A stretch of 64,000 nucleotides of DNA from Schistosoma haematobium (GCF_000699445.3 NC_067198.1:24439536-24503535), one strand, 5' to 3'. Positions 1 to 15,100 are shown, counted from the stretch's first letter. Numbers and translations: made by a program. The notes: generated by a model from the letters alone, not told the origin.

Positions 1-160
1 TTTTACAACACCTTTATATACAGTACCAAAACTACCACGACCAATTGGATATTTCCAATGTAAAACATCAACATCGTCTTTAGTAATTTCCCAATCGTCA
101 ACTTCATAAATTGTACAGTAATCAGGATTGTTTGATGTCCAAGCTGTAGCCTTTAAATAA
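1..160 (-). CDS. Insulin receptor exon 20 (juxtamembrane, kinase glycine loop), cut by window edge
   Basis: Acceptor TTTACATAG. It encodes [17 protein letters not shown] and then [21 protein letters not shown] is the NPxY docking motif for phosphotyrosine-binding adaptor proteins. GRGSFG is the ATP-binding glycine loop. The exon continues to the left of the window. Confidence 0.93.
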
Positions 161-3100
161 CTATGTAAAGAAAGATAAATATAAAATCAATATAAATAAA
201 TTATTTGAATTAAGCACAGACAATAGAATGTAAGCAATCTTTATTTTCAAAAGATCTCAACAACCATAGACTTGAAGTTAGTATAATTTTAAATATTCTG
301 TCGTCCAGTGGTTCATGGAATTCACGTAAGGAAATTCTGAACAAAACTGTTTATCACATGATCTAAGTTCTACAAGAGGTTAGTTGCAGTCCAAATATAT
401 GTAGTTATATCATTAGCTGATAAAAGTACCAATCCCACAAGTAGTATCAGTTCCCCTATGTATTATTTAGCTGACTAATGATAACTAGTATAAAACCTAA
501 GTCTGGGTTTGCTTGTCGATCGACTTGAACCAATTAACAGAGCAAATCTTTGTATACAACTATGAAATTAACTACGTCTTTTGAAATTGTCAATACTTTA
601 TTAGATGTTTACTCAAGAGTAAGGCACAAAATATTTAACTGATGTATGCGAATGTCAGACGAGTAGGAAGAATAAACATCAGTGGATAACAGCAGACTAT
701 GTTTACTAAATGATGTTCAGATGATTAACGTAAGCAGATTGAACAGTATTTTTAATACGATATACTTTTTTGATTGAATGTACACAAACAATTATTTCGT
801 AGACAGTTACACAAGGGCAACAAAAAGAATTAATTTTACGTTAGGCAATACGTTTAATCTGTCTTTTATCAATTAATTTAATTGGCTTTAGAAAAAAATA
901 ATATTTACGAGAGAATCTACGATATATATGGGTTTCTTCATTTGTAAAAAAATGGAACGATAACAAAATTGAACACAACTTACTAACGACGTGCTTTATA
1001 CCAAATAATCCCCAAAATGAAACAGAGCAACAGAAGTGCACCTAAAGTGATTGTGCAAATATTTGCAAGTTTTCTATCTGAAATTTAATTTTCAAGAATG
1101 AAACAATTATGTACATAAATTCATGACCTTTTAGCTTCTAAATTTTAAAAGTATCTTGGTGAATCGCAATGAAAATCAAGAGAATCCAACACCGTCATTA
1201 AACTAGGAACTAGCTCATTGAAAGGAAATCATGTTTTGTGTAATGATACTGTCAAAATTAATGACATCCTGATGAGAAATGTAAGAGAGAAATTCGTAAC
1301 TAGAAAATTGAAAACACAATTAGCTACCAAAATGATCCAAGTATTCAACGCAACACATTGATTGTTGATTAAATATGAAGCATCGGAATACTATATGTTA
1401 TAACTTTTAAATATTTTATAAACATTTGTCCATACAAAATGTAAATTCACCTTTAAAAATAACACTTCATATTCTATGATCGCTGAAGTACGTTTTAAAT
1501 AATCACCTACATTTTTTGTCAGAAATAAACTTATTCTATGATATCTATGATTGACAAAACCTATTTCTATATGATCGACAAAATTATAACATTCCAAAAG
1601 TCTGTCACATATTATCAAATAAGTTAACAATCAGAATTCTAATCATTTTCTCTCTAACTTTTCGGATCATTCTGTTGTCGATTTTAAGAACTGAATTTTG
1701 ATGAGACTGTGCATCTTGAGCGGATTGTCGAGATATTGCTATTAAGTTACCAGTATTCGAGCTAGAAATGGGATCTATAATGCATGTTTCGCACTATATA
1801 GGAATCGTTAGTTGGACATATTTTAAATATCGACAACAGGAAGATTCTAAAAAATTAAATTCGAAATAACAAAATTCATCACCCTTTTTATAAGATAGTG
1901 GATAGATGGTAACCATCTTTACTTAAAATAAGAGAATTGGTTCATACAAACATATTGTCGACTTGAACCCATTGTTGTTTTAGAATGAGTGTGTTTCTAA
2001 AGTACAGAATCATTAGCAGATATTATTAGTGACAGAGAACAATGAATACAAATGTAACTAGTCAAATTATCGTGTTAATAATTACTGTACATGGATTTAA
2101 AATAACGAGATGATATAAATTATGGATAATGAAAATCTAATAAACATACAGTTTACTATGCCATTATGATCTATATAGAATGGAATATTGAAAATCCCAG
2201 TAGGACTCCATTCTCCACTACCAGCAAGCGAAATGGCTAAAATTTGAAATTCATAGCTACCTGGGGACAGATCTTTGATTAAGATCCCGCCTTCAGCAGT
2301 ATTACTGTTACCATTAGAATCACGTTCACTTTGTGATACCATCTTTTTATTAAAACCCGCAAATAAACTTGAAGTTAATGATTTCTGTTCTGGTTTGACT
2401 GTTGCCCAATGGCTTAGCGGTATACATTTTGTTAACCATGGTACAGACTGGAAATAAATTAGGAATACAAAGTGTTTAGTATAATAAATTTTTGGTGTGA
2501 TGATAAGAGTGTCTATATTAATGAAGTCACATCTCTATTGACTAAACATTTATTTATGAGTTGTATGATTATTTAATGAGTTGAAAATCATATATTTTAG
2601 TCAAAAAATTTTTACAATATATCTGATAGCTTAAAAAACCTTTAGCAGAGCAATATTTAACACACTGCTTTTTATTGAATGTAAAAAAATAGAGAACAGT
2701 AGACAAAAAAATAAAATTAGTAGGGACAAACGACTAATCACAGATTTGTGTACTACATTTCGAGGTAAAAAGTACTCCCAGAGACCTAATGAAAATAGTT
2801 GGTTGATTAAGTTTCATTCCGTAGACAATGTAAAAATCACCAGTCGACAGACAAAAATAGCTTCAACAAGCTATACACATTCAATTTTAATGTTACTTCG
2901 CAGTTTGTTGATGTCAGGAAAAAAAAACTAAATAAGCGATCAACTTTCTGTTCTATTTAGCAGAAAAACTACGAACTCTTTTGTATAAAATATAATTCGG
3001 TATTAAAGCAAGTGGTCACTTTATTGCAATTTACTTTGTCATTGTCTTTCACAACAATAACACTAGAATGTAAAATAATCAATTCAAAATCACTTGAATA

Positions 3101-6100
3101 TATATTTCATTTCCGTCATTTTTAGTTTAATCGTTTTACTTTTCTTGGAAAATGTAGAATACAGTTTTCTTTTTGACAAACAATTGGCAGAACAAAATAC
3201 TTCAGAATTCATTACTATGAACTATTTATTGATAACCTCATAGATAATTTTATTTGCAATCTAAATCTATCACGACCTATAATTTGCTATTTTAAAAAAG
3301 AGAGACATTATGATTGGATAAAAAAAGTGGTCATTTTAAATATCTACCGGTAAATTTACCATGTCCGAAAATGAATAATTATCTGTATGATTGTCATGAT
3401 TTCTTGGTCTATAACGTAATATATAATGTATAATTAAACCATTCGGTTTAATAGGACTGGACCATGTAATACGTACACTGCCTGGACCAGTAGTCGATGC
3501 GTAAATTGAGGATACAGGAATGATATCAGATTCGACTGGAAATAGGGGAAAAACCAAAAAACAATAAAATAGTGATTAGTTAGTAATTTTATAGTGTTGT
3601 AACTTCGATCGTAGTTGACTCATTTTCACGACGTGATTAACTGGTTTTTTCAACGACTGAACAAAATCCATTTACAACGGAGTTCATTTGGCTCCATGAC
3701 TAATGCATTCCTTAAAAGCTCCGTGTTATTCACCTATAGTCTCGCCGTGATGAGTCTGCATGGGAAGTTTTTGGAAGCCTTGTATGATTTATCACTATAA
3801 GAGAGAACACTCGTGTGACTACTAAATGTATCATTTTAATACTATAAATTACGTTGTACTCATTCAGACAAATAATTATGAGATTCTATCCATGTACAAT
3901 TTCTATACATGTGCGACTGACCGTATATGTCCAACTTATCAATGATCTATTTGAACTACAAAAACCAACACAATAACGTACACTACAATTAATTGCCATA
4001 TCAATCCCACTCACTACATCGTTGAGTGGCAAATGAACCCACACAGCACGTAACGATTGATCACTACATTAATTAACACAACAAAATTTTAAACTCCCTA
4101 CAATCCTTGCACTTTAGATACATGTGGCACGCTGAATTTATTGATTCGGATCTCTTTCAAACACATCTCGTATACGACACAATATACCATTGTTATCAGA
4201 ATTCGTTATATAGAAGGATCAGTCTAAGAGATACAGAGATCACATGATATTAGAGTCAAATGCTCTTACAATACAGAGGAGTAAATGAATCAGTTATCAT
4301 AAACATAGAGAAATTCATAAGAAATATACTATGAGTGATCGAAAAAACGTACCATGAGGATTTACACGATTTATCACAGTAGATCTTGGACTGCATAGTT
4401 CATACTCGCAGGCGGCCCATTGATGTTGATTGAGATTAACAATACTTCCAGATTTCCTATTAAACCAAGGTGGTGGGTGACTACATTTTGTTTTTAATGA
4501 TCTTTCATGAGAAATTGAATCGTACTCCTAAAGCATGAAAAAAATAAAGATAAATGAAACACACCATACTATTTAAAAAGCTACTAGTAGAAGTTTGTAA
4601 ATGTACACTATAAATAGAAACTTGCAATTAAAAATTAAAACTATTCTTTGTTTATGCAGAATAGATGAAATATGGCTAGAAGTGGAATTCAGAACGCACA
4701 TTTCGTCCTGTTTGGGACTAGCCAGTTGGATGTACCTGCATCCCAGAGTCGTTAGATGCTTGTTTTAATTTTAACCAACAATCAAATATTCGAACCGACA
4801 AAATAAATTTATAAAGGCCAAACAAAATGATAGGCTAAAATCAATTTTTGATCTTACCATATTTTGTTATTAATTAATAAGATTAATATACATTTCTTTT
4901 AAAGAAAACGTAGAACGTATCAAAAGTTTCTTTTTAACGAGAATAAACAGAGAGAGAAGACTGAAACAACGGCCGATTTCCAACTTACTAAACAAGCTTG
5001 TATTTCAACAAGTACTCTTGTAAATGGTGACAATCCTGTTAAATATTTTACATTTTCATTAACTGACTGAATACAAGTTTTATGAGAATTCGTTTGGAAA
5101 TATGAAATATCTTTGAAATAAGTTGAAATGTTCTTTTGTACAATTAGACCTACTGTACCGGATTTGAGTGAAAAATTTTCATCCACTATAAAAAATAACA
5201 CAGAAAAGTTAACGAATAGGTAAAATAATTTGAGGTGAATCAAATTTAAAACATGATTTAAAAGGAAGAAAATGAACCAATTTCATATGCGTTATTATTT
5301 TTAGAAAGATAGGAATTAATGCTAACCCGTGATGCATAAATACCAGTTGAATGCAAGTTGAGTTGCAGAAAATACTTGAGTTAAATAGGGACTAAATGGA
5401 AACCAGGTGTACGTTAGACATAAACTCGCAAACATAGATGAAGTGATCAACTCACTCAACGTCATTTATTACGATTATTCTATGTGTTGACGTAGACCAG
5501 TCTTGAAAAAACCTTATGCATTCAGAGTGAGAGGACCTATTCCAAACATATCGGCGTTGTTATCCATGGTAAGAAAATCCATTATTTTGTAACTATTTTC
5601 AAAGAGAGTAGTCCAATGATAATCATGAATTATTGAAGAAGAAATAATATCGCGTATAAAGTAAACGCTATCTCATCTAAGGGACAATGCATATTATTAT
5701 CTTGAGTAATTTAAAATTCATATATAAGTTAACAAAGCATCTACAACTATGTAAATAAGTTGACATATCTTTTATGTAGTGGATTTTCCTTTAGGGAAAC
5801 AAACTAGATTGTGGTAACCAACTAACAAGGGTCAGTAGTAGCTGAGTATTTATTTACTTCAGTACAATACCTATTTGTGCATGTCTTTAGGAAAGCATAT
5901 GTATAGATAAACTGATAGCTGGTTATCCAACTCCATCAATGGCACCCAATTGTATACTAGGATGAGCGACATGATGCGAGATATGCAGTAACTCAATAAC
6001 AGATCTTGAAATTGGCTTTGAAACTTTTTGATGTGAGGCCTGATGTGACACGATTCCCAAAGATTTGATCTAAGTTAGGTCTTAATCGACCGAAGGATTA

Positions 6101-9100
6101 CTCACAAATTCATTTCATCCAATCGCCCAAGACATTTCATTAGGTTTATTTCCTGTTCATAGTTTACATACAAAGGTGGTCTTGGTTTATATATCAAATC
6201 ATTCGGGGTCTGGGCAAACAGTACGGTCTTATGAGTAGCCATGATCCAGATGTACTATATCATTGAGTTTATTGATTTTATCAACCCACAAGTTCGTCTC
6301 ATAACTCATTAAAAAACCTCCATAACATGGTGATACCGCTTAAAAGAACTTCCTTTGACAGCGCATGTGAAGACTGGATTAAAAATTGAAAATCCCTAAC
6401 TATACAATATATATATATATGAAGGCATTACCAATATATACTGGCAAAATGTTCCCAAAATCATCTGTCATCCATTTGCTCACAGACGAGGGCCAATAAT
6501 TTTCATTTGAAGATGAAATTGTCTGTATACTAAAAATATTACAATAAACAAGACATATATACATACATGTCAACTACTGATGAACAATAAATCACGCTAA
6601 ACAGTTTACTTGTCTTGACTTTGGCCACGCAAAGACTTTATGCTCGACAGCCTAGAAACAAATTTAGAAACTCATCTGTAAGTTATTTTAATCCTACATA
6701 CCGAGCGCATGGTGATGTTGAAGAGTTGTAGTATTTATAACTCAATCGACGTAAAAACTAGAGGTTTTCAATTTGCAGTACGCATTAATCCAACTCTAAC
6801 ATCTTGTACGCCGTAAAGTAACAATAATTGTTGATTTACAAGTGTAGAGCCTTATAAAGAGAATACACAAAATGATGATAAATATTACTGTACATTAGAA
6901 AAAAGACTGATGAGAATCTGATTGAAAACAATACTGTTTAGGTATATCCTGAATTAAGTTACAATGTGCAATCTTTTAGTATTTAAAAAATACGTTGGGA
7001 TCCCATTGCGTCAAAGGCACTCAATGGGATCCTGAAGTTTAAAGACCGTGTCACAGAAGCGAAAATATCTTTGGGATTTATTAATGATTGTATATAGACT
7101 GACAAATATACTAAAACATAATGAAAATTATCGCACTGAAACAAAATTTATCCTAATTCGAGAACCCTTATACGACGTACATACAATCAAACAGATTCAT
7201 TAAAAAGGCAGACTATCGGTTTCAAAAGGAAAATTTCTATTATTGTTCCGAAAATCTTGTCGAATGAGTCAATGTCTCAAAAACCATAAATTAGCAATTT
7301 AGCCATTGAGATATAATTCTAGCTAAGTACTGTATTAAACAAAACATCATTAAGCGTTTCTAATAAATTAATAAATTCCATGATATAGTTAGCAAATATC
7401 AATGTATGAAAGACAACGTTATTTTACTGAGAGTTTAATAATGAATACAATAAGTGCAAACAATGCTGAATAGAGATTTATAAGGTATCAACAGATTGTA
7501 AACCAATAAAATAAATATAATGAACAGATACTTTTTCGCATGTTAAATGTTTTCGATGGCTAAAACACTTAGTTTGATGTTAAGTTATTAAACATTGTGA
7601 TAAAAATATTCATAATCACTCTATCAAAGCTCAAAGAGCAAGAAAATTATCATAACTAATTAATTCTCTGTTACTCTTATGCGTCTTCAGAAAAATAAAC
7701 TAAATAAATCAGCAAATATAAAAATCAGACACTTCTTTTATATTTGACCAATCAGAAAAAAGAACGTAAAACACTAACTTTGAAAGTTGTTCAATTTCAT
7801 GCAAGTTAGGACAAGACAGACAAGAATCACAATAACCCCTTTCAAAATTAATATGATCTGTGTGTTCAAACGGTAAATTTGTATCCCAACCCGAGTGGAT
7901 CCAGTTAGGTTCTAAAACGAACAATTAAATATGCAAAGAATAATGATTTTCAATGCGATTCAAGTTTGGACTACATGCCAACGTTTATGATAAAAAGCAA
8001 GTCTACAGTTTGACTGATGCAACTAAATTGAACAAGACAAATAGAGAAATTCTCGATGACAGGACAAAAGTATAGATGATGAATTAGTGTTTACAGATAT
8101 ACATATAAACTCACTGTGTATACAGAAATCCCTTGTCAAATAATCGGATGGATTATCTTCAAGAATATGAATCCATATCAAATAAGTATCAATGATCCCA
8201 CTTGGTTTAGCTGGAGGCATCCACGTTAAGCGAAGTGAATGTTTATCCACAGGTTCCAACCAGGAATACTGAGGAGGAGATGGATCTATAAATATATAAA
8301 GACAATAACTGGCAGGTTCGACGTAAGTCTCATGTTAAAAATTGTATGATTATCGAGTTTTGTGGTGTGCTTAGAATCTAGGGTGGATGTTTTAAGACAC
8401 TACACATCAAAATTGGCACAAATGACGTAGTTTTGAAACTCAATTATATGGTTTAAAATGTAACCTTTACCGCGAAAACTATGGTTACAATAAACATCGC
8501 TAACTCATTGGAGTCTCACAGCACAGTCAACACAATGTCAACCTACAACTCCAATCATCATGAACTTATAGTGAGACTATACATTATGTATAACATATTG
8601 TATATAATGTATTTGATGAACATGAGCTTACTACTATCAGAATTAGTAGTTGACTTATGAAATACGATGCATACTATGGGTTAGATTCAATTAATTATAT
8701 TTGATTACAGTACACTTGACTACATAAGTGAATTGGGTTGACAGACAAGTTAAGAAATACATAAGATCAGACTCATTAAAAAGTTTATTAGTTTGTTAAT
8801 AGCAGCAAATTATAAATCCATAAGACAGAGATTTTCTTCGTTTTAGGCACAACAACATAACAGCACCAATAGAGCATGAACGTGAACGAAGGTTTCGGTT
8901 TATCGGAAGTCGATTTGGTATGATAGCCTGAATATAGGTTCATATAAGCCCCGATACAAACTAATTCATCAGATACCGAGAGTAAAGACTACGGGATTTC
9001 AATTCGATACCCGAGGAGTAACATGGAAATCATAAGGCTTAGAAGTTCTAGAATCGAAACTAAGAATAATAAAAAGTCCAAATGTGTAATTCACGAATTA

Positions 9101-12100
9101 CGGACACCCGATTTCTCGGTAACTCCCTGACTAACCTATCTTCTACATCAAAAGCGTTTTTTTCAAAACTAAACTTTTAGATGCCTGTTAAAAATATATA
9201 CACAAACATACATGTATATGTTTGGGAATATGATATATGTTTTAACTTACTGATCGATAATGTTGTGAAGTAAACCAAATTACTAATAGCGCCAGTTTGT
9301 TTCAGAGGAAATTTCATCTCCACGTAGACAACATAACGCATAGCAGATTCTAATTTAAATAAAGTTAATCCGCAATCGAATTCTAAATGCGGAAGTTTTC
9401 GAACATTATCTCCAGGATTTGAATCACATGATGCTGTTAACATACGCCATCTATAAAAATAAGTCATGATTAATATAATTAGTGTGATCTAAATGTTAGT
9501 CAATATTCCATCCTGAGACTTAATAACCGGAAATCGGAACGATAAGTATATCTGGTTAGTGTAGTAGCAAAACGAAATATTTCTAGTCTAAGCTACTTAT
9601 CAAATAGATATCATAGAATTAAAATGCGTACTATTGAATTTCTTAGGAAGTTCCCAAAACTTATATCAAAACAAAGAAGCATAATAGACATTTAAGTTAT
9701 GATGAACATTTAAAATGGAAATTCCATAGCTTTTATTAATAATTAAATTGAAAGTTAACCCGAATTTCAGTGAGAAGTAGGGTATGAGCCTAATGAAATG
9801 GGCTGCAAGAGTAGAAACAAGATAGGTATCCCACAGTTCTGTGTTATCAATTAGGTTTCGGGATTTCAATCGCCAGGTTGGTGGACACGGAGGGTCCATC
9901 TAGGGGAGTTGGAAAAACCCTGAATTCAAACCAATGGTGCATATGGGCTCCAGTATCCTGAGGGAACAAATGGCGCATGAACTAATTGTTGGTCACCGAC
10001 TACCATGGAACTGCATCTCGGGCACAGCGACGATAATTCAATTGGTGTCGTCATCTTGAAACTAAACTTCGGGGGCTTGGACATGTCCTACGAATGTCGT
10101 CCCAGAGAATTCGAATTCATGCATTATTTGCCGACGCTGGGACTGGTTGGAAAAAGCATAGAGGTGGTCAGTTCATGACAGTGTCATGGTATGAAAGAAA
10201 GCTGTACAGAAATGGTTTTTGTTGGTCCTTCAAGACTCCCTGGTTGGGATCCTAGAGATGGTGCAAAAGTAGCTAGAGACGTTATCAGATATGACTCAGA
10301 ATAGAAGCCAGTGGAGATCTCACTGTAACTTTATTTTACTTTCTTCATAAAAAGTGGAACTAACTTCTTTAACTAGAAGAATTCTTCCTGGTTGTACCTT
10401 TGCTAACTGAACTGTCCCTCCCATTATTATTATTTTACTGTCATACATTAATTTCTGTTCGTTATTGTTCCCCTTTTTCTTATACGCACCTAACATTCTT
10501 TATCTCTTCACATCCTAATTGTTATCGCGTGGCGCATATGTATCTGGTACCACTTTGTACTAATATTTATGTGTTCAAATTAATTAATTAATTAATAATC
10601 TACATGTATGTGTGAGAGAGGAAAAAAGAAACCCCGCAATTACTACACGGAATCATTTATTTGGTAAAAGAATGCCAAACTGTATACAACTGAAAAGAAT
10701 GGATAGGCTATGATCCATGTTGTTATAAATCTCTCTTTCTTACGGTTATGACCCAGCTATTCCTATTGCTTAGTATTCTCGGACACCGATTCACTCGACA
10801 AGTCCCCAAATCAAAACACGGTTGAACAGGAAAGAGATTATATTCCAAATAACAAGAATTAGATGGAAGTAAGAAGCAAGTCAGAAGCACAATAGGGAAA
10901 ACGTCAGTATATTTATAGTTTTTACATAAGAAGATTCCAGAGTATTCTCCAACTATCGACTAGTGCTGATTGGATAAGAATTAGCCAATCAGCGTGCACC
11001 CAAGCAATCATGCATTGAGCATGCTCTAATCCAGTCTATGTCCCGCTGACACATGTACATATAGCTTTTAATCTAACCTTTATCAATCTAGTGTACATTT
11101 TATGTTAATATACATAGTGTTATATCCGCACGAGAATAAATGAATGGTAACAGCTAAGCATTACTTGTGAACTAATATTAAACGAATATTCTTATTGTAT
11201 GACTATTAAGTAACTATATTATATGTATATTCATAGTCCCTCCATTATAAGCTTTTATTTGACTTATTGACTATTATCACACCATTTACTATTCCCAATT
11301 TATTAATAACAGTTTCTGAAAATCACAGCCACTTTTAGTTTGATCTTGTACAAATGTTACTTTCTGTTTTAGGGTGTATTGTGGTTTGATTTTGCGTATA
11401 AATAAACCAAGTATGTCTGAAATATAGGATTCGTATAGTGGAGGCTGAGGTTGGCGTTCTGGACTTAACAGGTTGCGTTTGGCGGAAAGAGGACCAATCG
11501 GAACTCTAGACTGCCCGTACTAGTGTATGCGTCACTGGTTGGGTCGTATAAGTCTTACTTACTCCGGTTACTCCCAATGGAGCATATGCCGCCGATCTGG
11601 ACCTTCCTTTCTAGTTACATCAAATTGTTGTTCATTCTTCTCATGTCTACCTCCATTTCTCGGCGTAATGTGTTCTTTGGTCTTCCTTTTTTCTTTGACC
11701 TTCAGGATACCAAGAGGGGGCTTACCTTGTGATGTAGTTGGGTGCTTTCCTCAATGTGTGTTCCATCCACTTCCAGATTTTTTACTCCGCTGGGATCTGT
11801 TTTGTTCTCCCCCACAGTAAGTTGCTGCTGATAGTCTCTGGCCAACGAATCCAAAGTATTTTGTGTAGACAAATGTTAATAAACACTTGTGTCGTCTAGA
11901 TGATGGTTTACGTAGTTCTCCAAGATTCCGCCCCATAGAGTAGAACTACCTTGACACATGTATTGAAAATTCTGACCTTGGTGTTAGTTGCCAATTGTTT
12001 TGAGTTCCAGATGTTCTTCAGTTGTAAATATGCTGCTCTTGCTTTGCTGATCCTCGCATTCACGTTTGCACCAGATTCACCGTGCTCATCAATGATGCTG

Positions 12101-15100
12101 CCAAGAAATGTATTGATTTTTACATCTTCCAAATCTTCTCCGTCAAGTGTGATTCGATTGTTGTATGCTCTGTTGCATCGGAGAATCTCGCTTTCCTCTT
12201 TGTGTATGTTGAGACCTACTGCTGGTGAGGTTGCTGCTAAACTGGTTGTCTCCTCATGCATTCGTTGTTGCACGTGCGACAGGAGAGCCAGATCATCTGC
12301 GAAGTCTAAGTCATCCAGATGCATCCTAGCTGTCCACTGTATCCCATGCTTCCCATCAGATGTTGAAGTATTCATAATCCAGTGGATCCCCAGGAGAAAG
12401 AGAAAAGGTGGGAGTAAGCAACCTTGGCGGACTTACTTACTTACACCTCTTACTCCTCGTGAAGGATTATAGGCCGCTCACCAGCATTCTCCATCCAAAC
12501 CTGTCCTGGGCAATCCTTTCCAGCTCCTTCCAGTTGTAATTCATCTTTTTCATATCTGCTTCTATTTCCCGACGTAATGTGTTATTTAGCCTTCCTCTTT
12601 TCCGCTTCCCTTCAGGATTCCAAGTTAGGGCTTGCCTCGTGATGCAATTTGACGGTTTGCGTAATGTATTTCCTATCCATTTCCATCGTCTTTTCCTAAT
12701 TTCTTCTTCAGCTGGAAGCTGGTTTGTTCTCTCCCACAGAAGGCTATTGCTGATGGTATCCGGCCAATGGATGTTGAGTATCTTCAGTAGACAGCTATTT
12801 ATAAATACTTGTACATGTTTGATGATTGTGGTTGTTGTAGTTCTCCAAGTTTCAGCTCCGTACAGTAGAACTGACTGCCTTGACGTTTGTATTGATGATT
12901 CTGACTTTGATATTGGTTGAAAGTTGTTTTGAGTCCCATATGTTCTTCAATCGTAGGAATGCAGACGTTTCTTTGCCAGTTCTCGCCTTTACGTCTGCAT
13001 CTGAACCTCATTGTTCATCGATCATGCTTCCCAGGTGTGTGAAGGATTCAACATCTTCCAGAGTTTTGCCATCAAGAGTGATTGGATTGCTGTTCTTCGT
13101 TTTGCATTTGAGGACCTTGGTTTTCTCCTTGTGTATGTGTATGTTGAGGCCTACTGATGTGAGACTGCTGCTACACTGGCTGTCTTTATCTGAATTTGTT
13201 CTTGTGTATGCGATAGGAGGGCTAGGTCATCTGCGAAGTCCAAATCGTCTAATTGATTCTGAGCAGTCCATTGTATTCCGTGTTTTCCCTCAGATGTCGA
13301 GGTCTTCATAATCCAGTCGACCACCGGAAGAAAGAGGAAGAGTGAGAGAGTAGACAGCCTCGTCTGACTCCGATCTTTACTTGGCGTGCATCTGTCAGCT
13401 GTCCTGTTAAAGACTTTCCATGGTACTGACAGTAGAGTAATGCCACTGTATTTTTCACATTTGCTCAGATCTCCTTTCTTTGGAATCTTGACGAGGTGCC
13501 CTTCTTTCCAGTCCATCGGCACTTGTTCCTCCTCCCAAATCATTTTGAATAGAAGGTGAAGCATGTTTGTAGTTACTTCGATGTCTGACTTCAGTGCTTC
13601 AGCTGGTATATTGTCGGGTCCTACTGCTTTCCCGCTCTTGATTTGTCTGATGGCCATTCTAATTTCTTTCGTCGTTGGTGGAGTGACATCTATAGGAAGA
13701 TCAATGTGTGCTGCTTCGATGTCCGGTGGATTCGTTGGAGCCGGCCTATTCAGGAGTTCCTCGAAGTACTCCACCCAACTGTTCGACCGTTTTTGAATTT
13801 CAGTGATTGGCCTGCCTTCTTTGTCGGTAACCGGTCTCTCTGGTTTAGTATATTTCCCTGCTAGTTTCTTCGTTGTGTCGTAAAGTTGTTTCAAATTTCC
13901 TTCCCTTGCAACTTTTTCCGCCGTCGTTGTTAGTTCTTCCACGTACTTCTTCTTGTTAGCTGTAATGCTCTTCTTCACTTGCTTGTTTGCTTCTATGTAT
14001 TCAGCTTGTGCTTGAACATTCTGTGCTCGTGTTCGGCTGTTGTTAATTGCTGTCTTCTTGATCTTCCTTTCTTTGATCTTGTCCAGTGTTTCTGTAGAGA
14101 TCCATTCCTTATTATGACGCTTCTTTAGACCCAGAACCTCCTGACACGTTGAAGTTAATGCTTCTTGGTGTTGAGTCAGCTTTCGGAGAACTTCAACGGA
14201 GCCTCCAGAGGCCAAAAAGGAGCCGAAGAGTCCTAGCCAATCAGAGCATGATGGAGCATTCTAGAATTCCAACATGGCGTGCTACTATTGGTCAGTAGCA
14301 TAATATGTCGTTAACGGATTGGCCGAAATATGACGTTGATTTAACAAACGCTAACATCTATAAATACCCATGTTTTCTGTACAAAAGCGAACCTTGGAGT
14401 AAAGTATTTCTCTCATAATTTGCGTTATCTCTCTGGTGTTCAGGTCGCTGTGTAGTTCTAGCTTGCGGGTTATTTGAGTAGCTTTGGAATGAATATAGCG
14501 TTCAATTCGCAAGACTTATCACTTAGATACCTTTCTACTTGCCCTCCATAGTAGTTTCTTCTTCCTTCAGTAGATCCTGTAAGGCTTGGAACCTGTTGTT
14601 GAGAGCTATCTTGAATTCGTTGGTTTTGTTAGTATCTCGAAGGAAGGCTGTATTGAACCTTTGTAGTGCTGTTTGTCCAGTTTTCCAGTTCTTCTTTAGC
14701 TTCAGTTTTAAATTGGCCACAACTAGATGGTGATCTGAAGCTATGTCAGCTCCTCTCCTGGTTCTCACATCTTCCATTGTCCTTCGGAACTTCTTATTGA
14801 TTCAAATATGATCTATCTGGTTCTCTGTGGTGTGGTCCGGTGAGATCCATTTAGCTTTGTGTATACGCTTGTGTGGAAATATTGTGCCTCCTACGCCCAA
14901 TTTGTTGAATACATATAGATTTGTAAATCTTTCCCCATTTTCGTTTCTCTCTCCCAGTCAATCCATGTTGTCCCATGATATCTTCATATCCAGTGTTGTC
15001 TATTCCGACTTGGCATTTAGATCTCCCATCAGAATGGTGAGGTCGTTTCTTGGGCACTTCTCTATGACTGACTGCAGCCGCTCGTAGAATTGATCTTTAA

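Noticed and set aside
11951..12472. Plus-strand 173-codon frame over the RTE
   Set aside because: Complement of the outer RTE coding sequence with no recognisable protein features.
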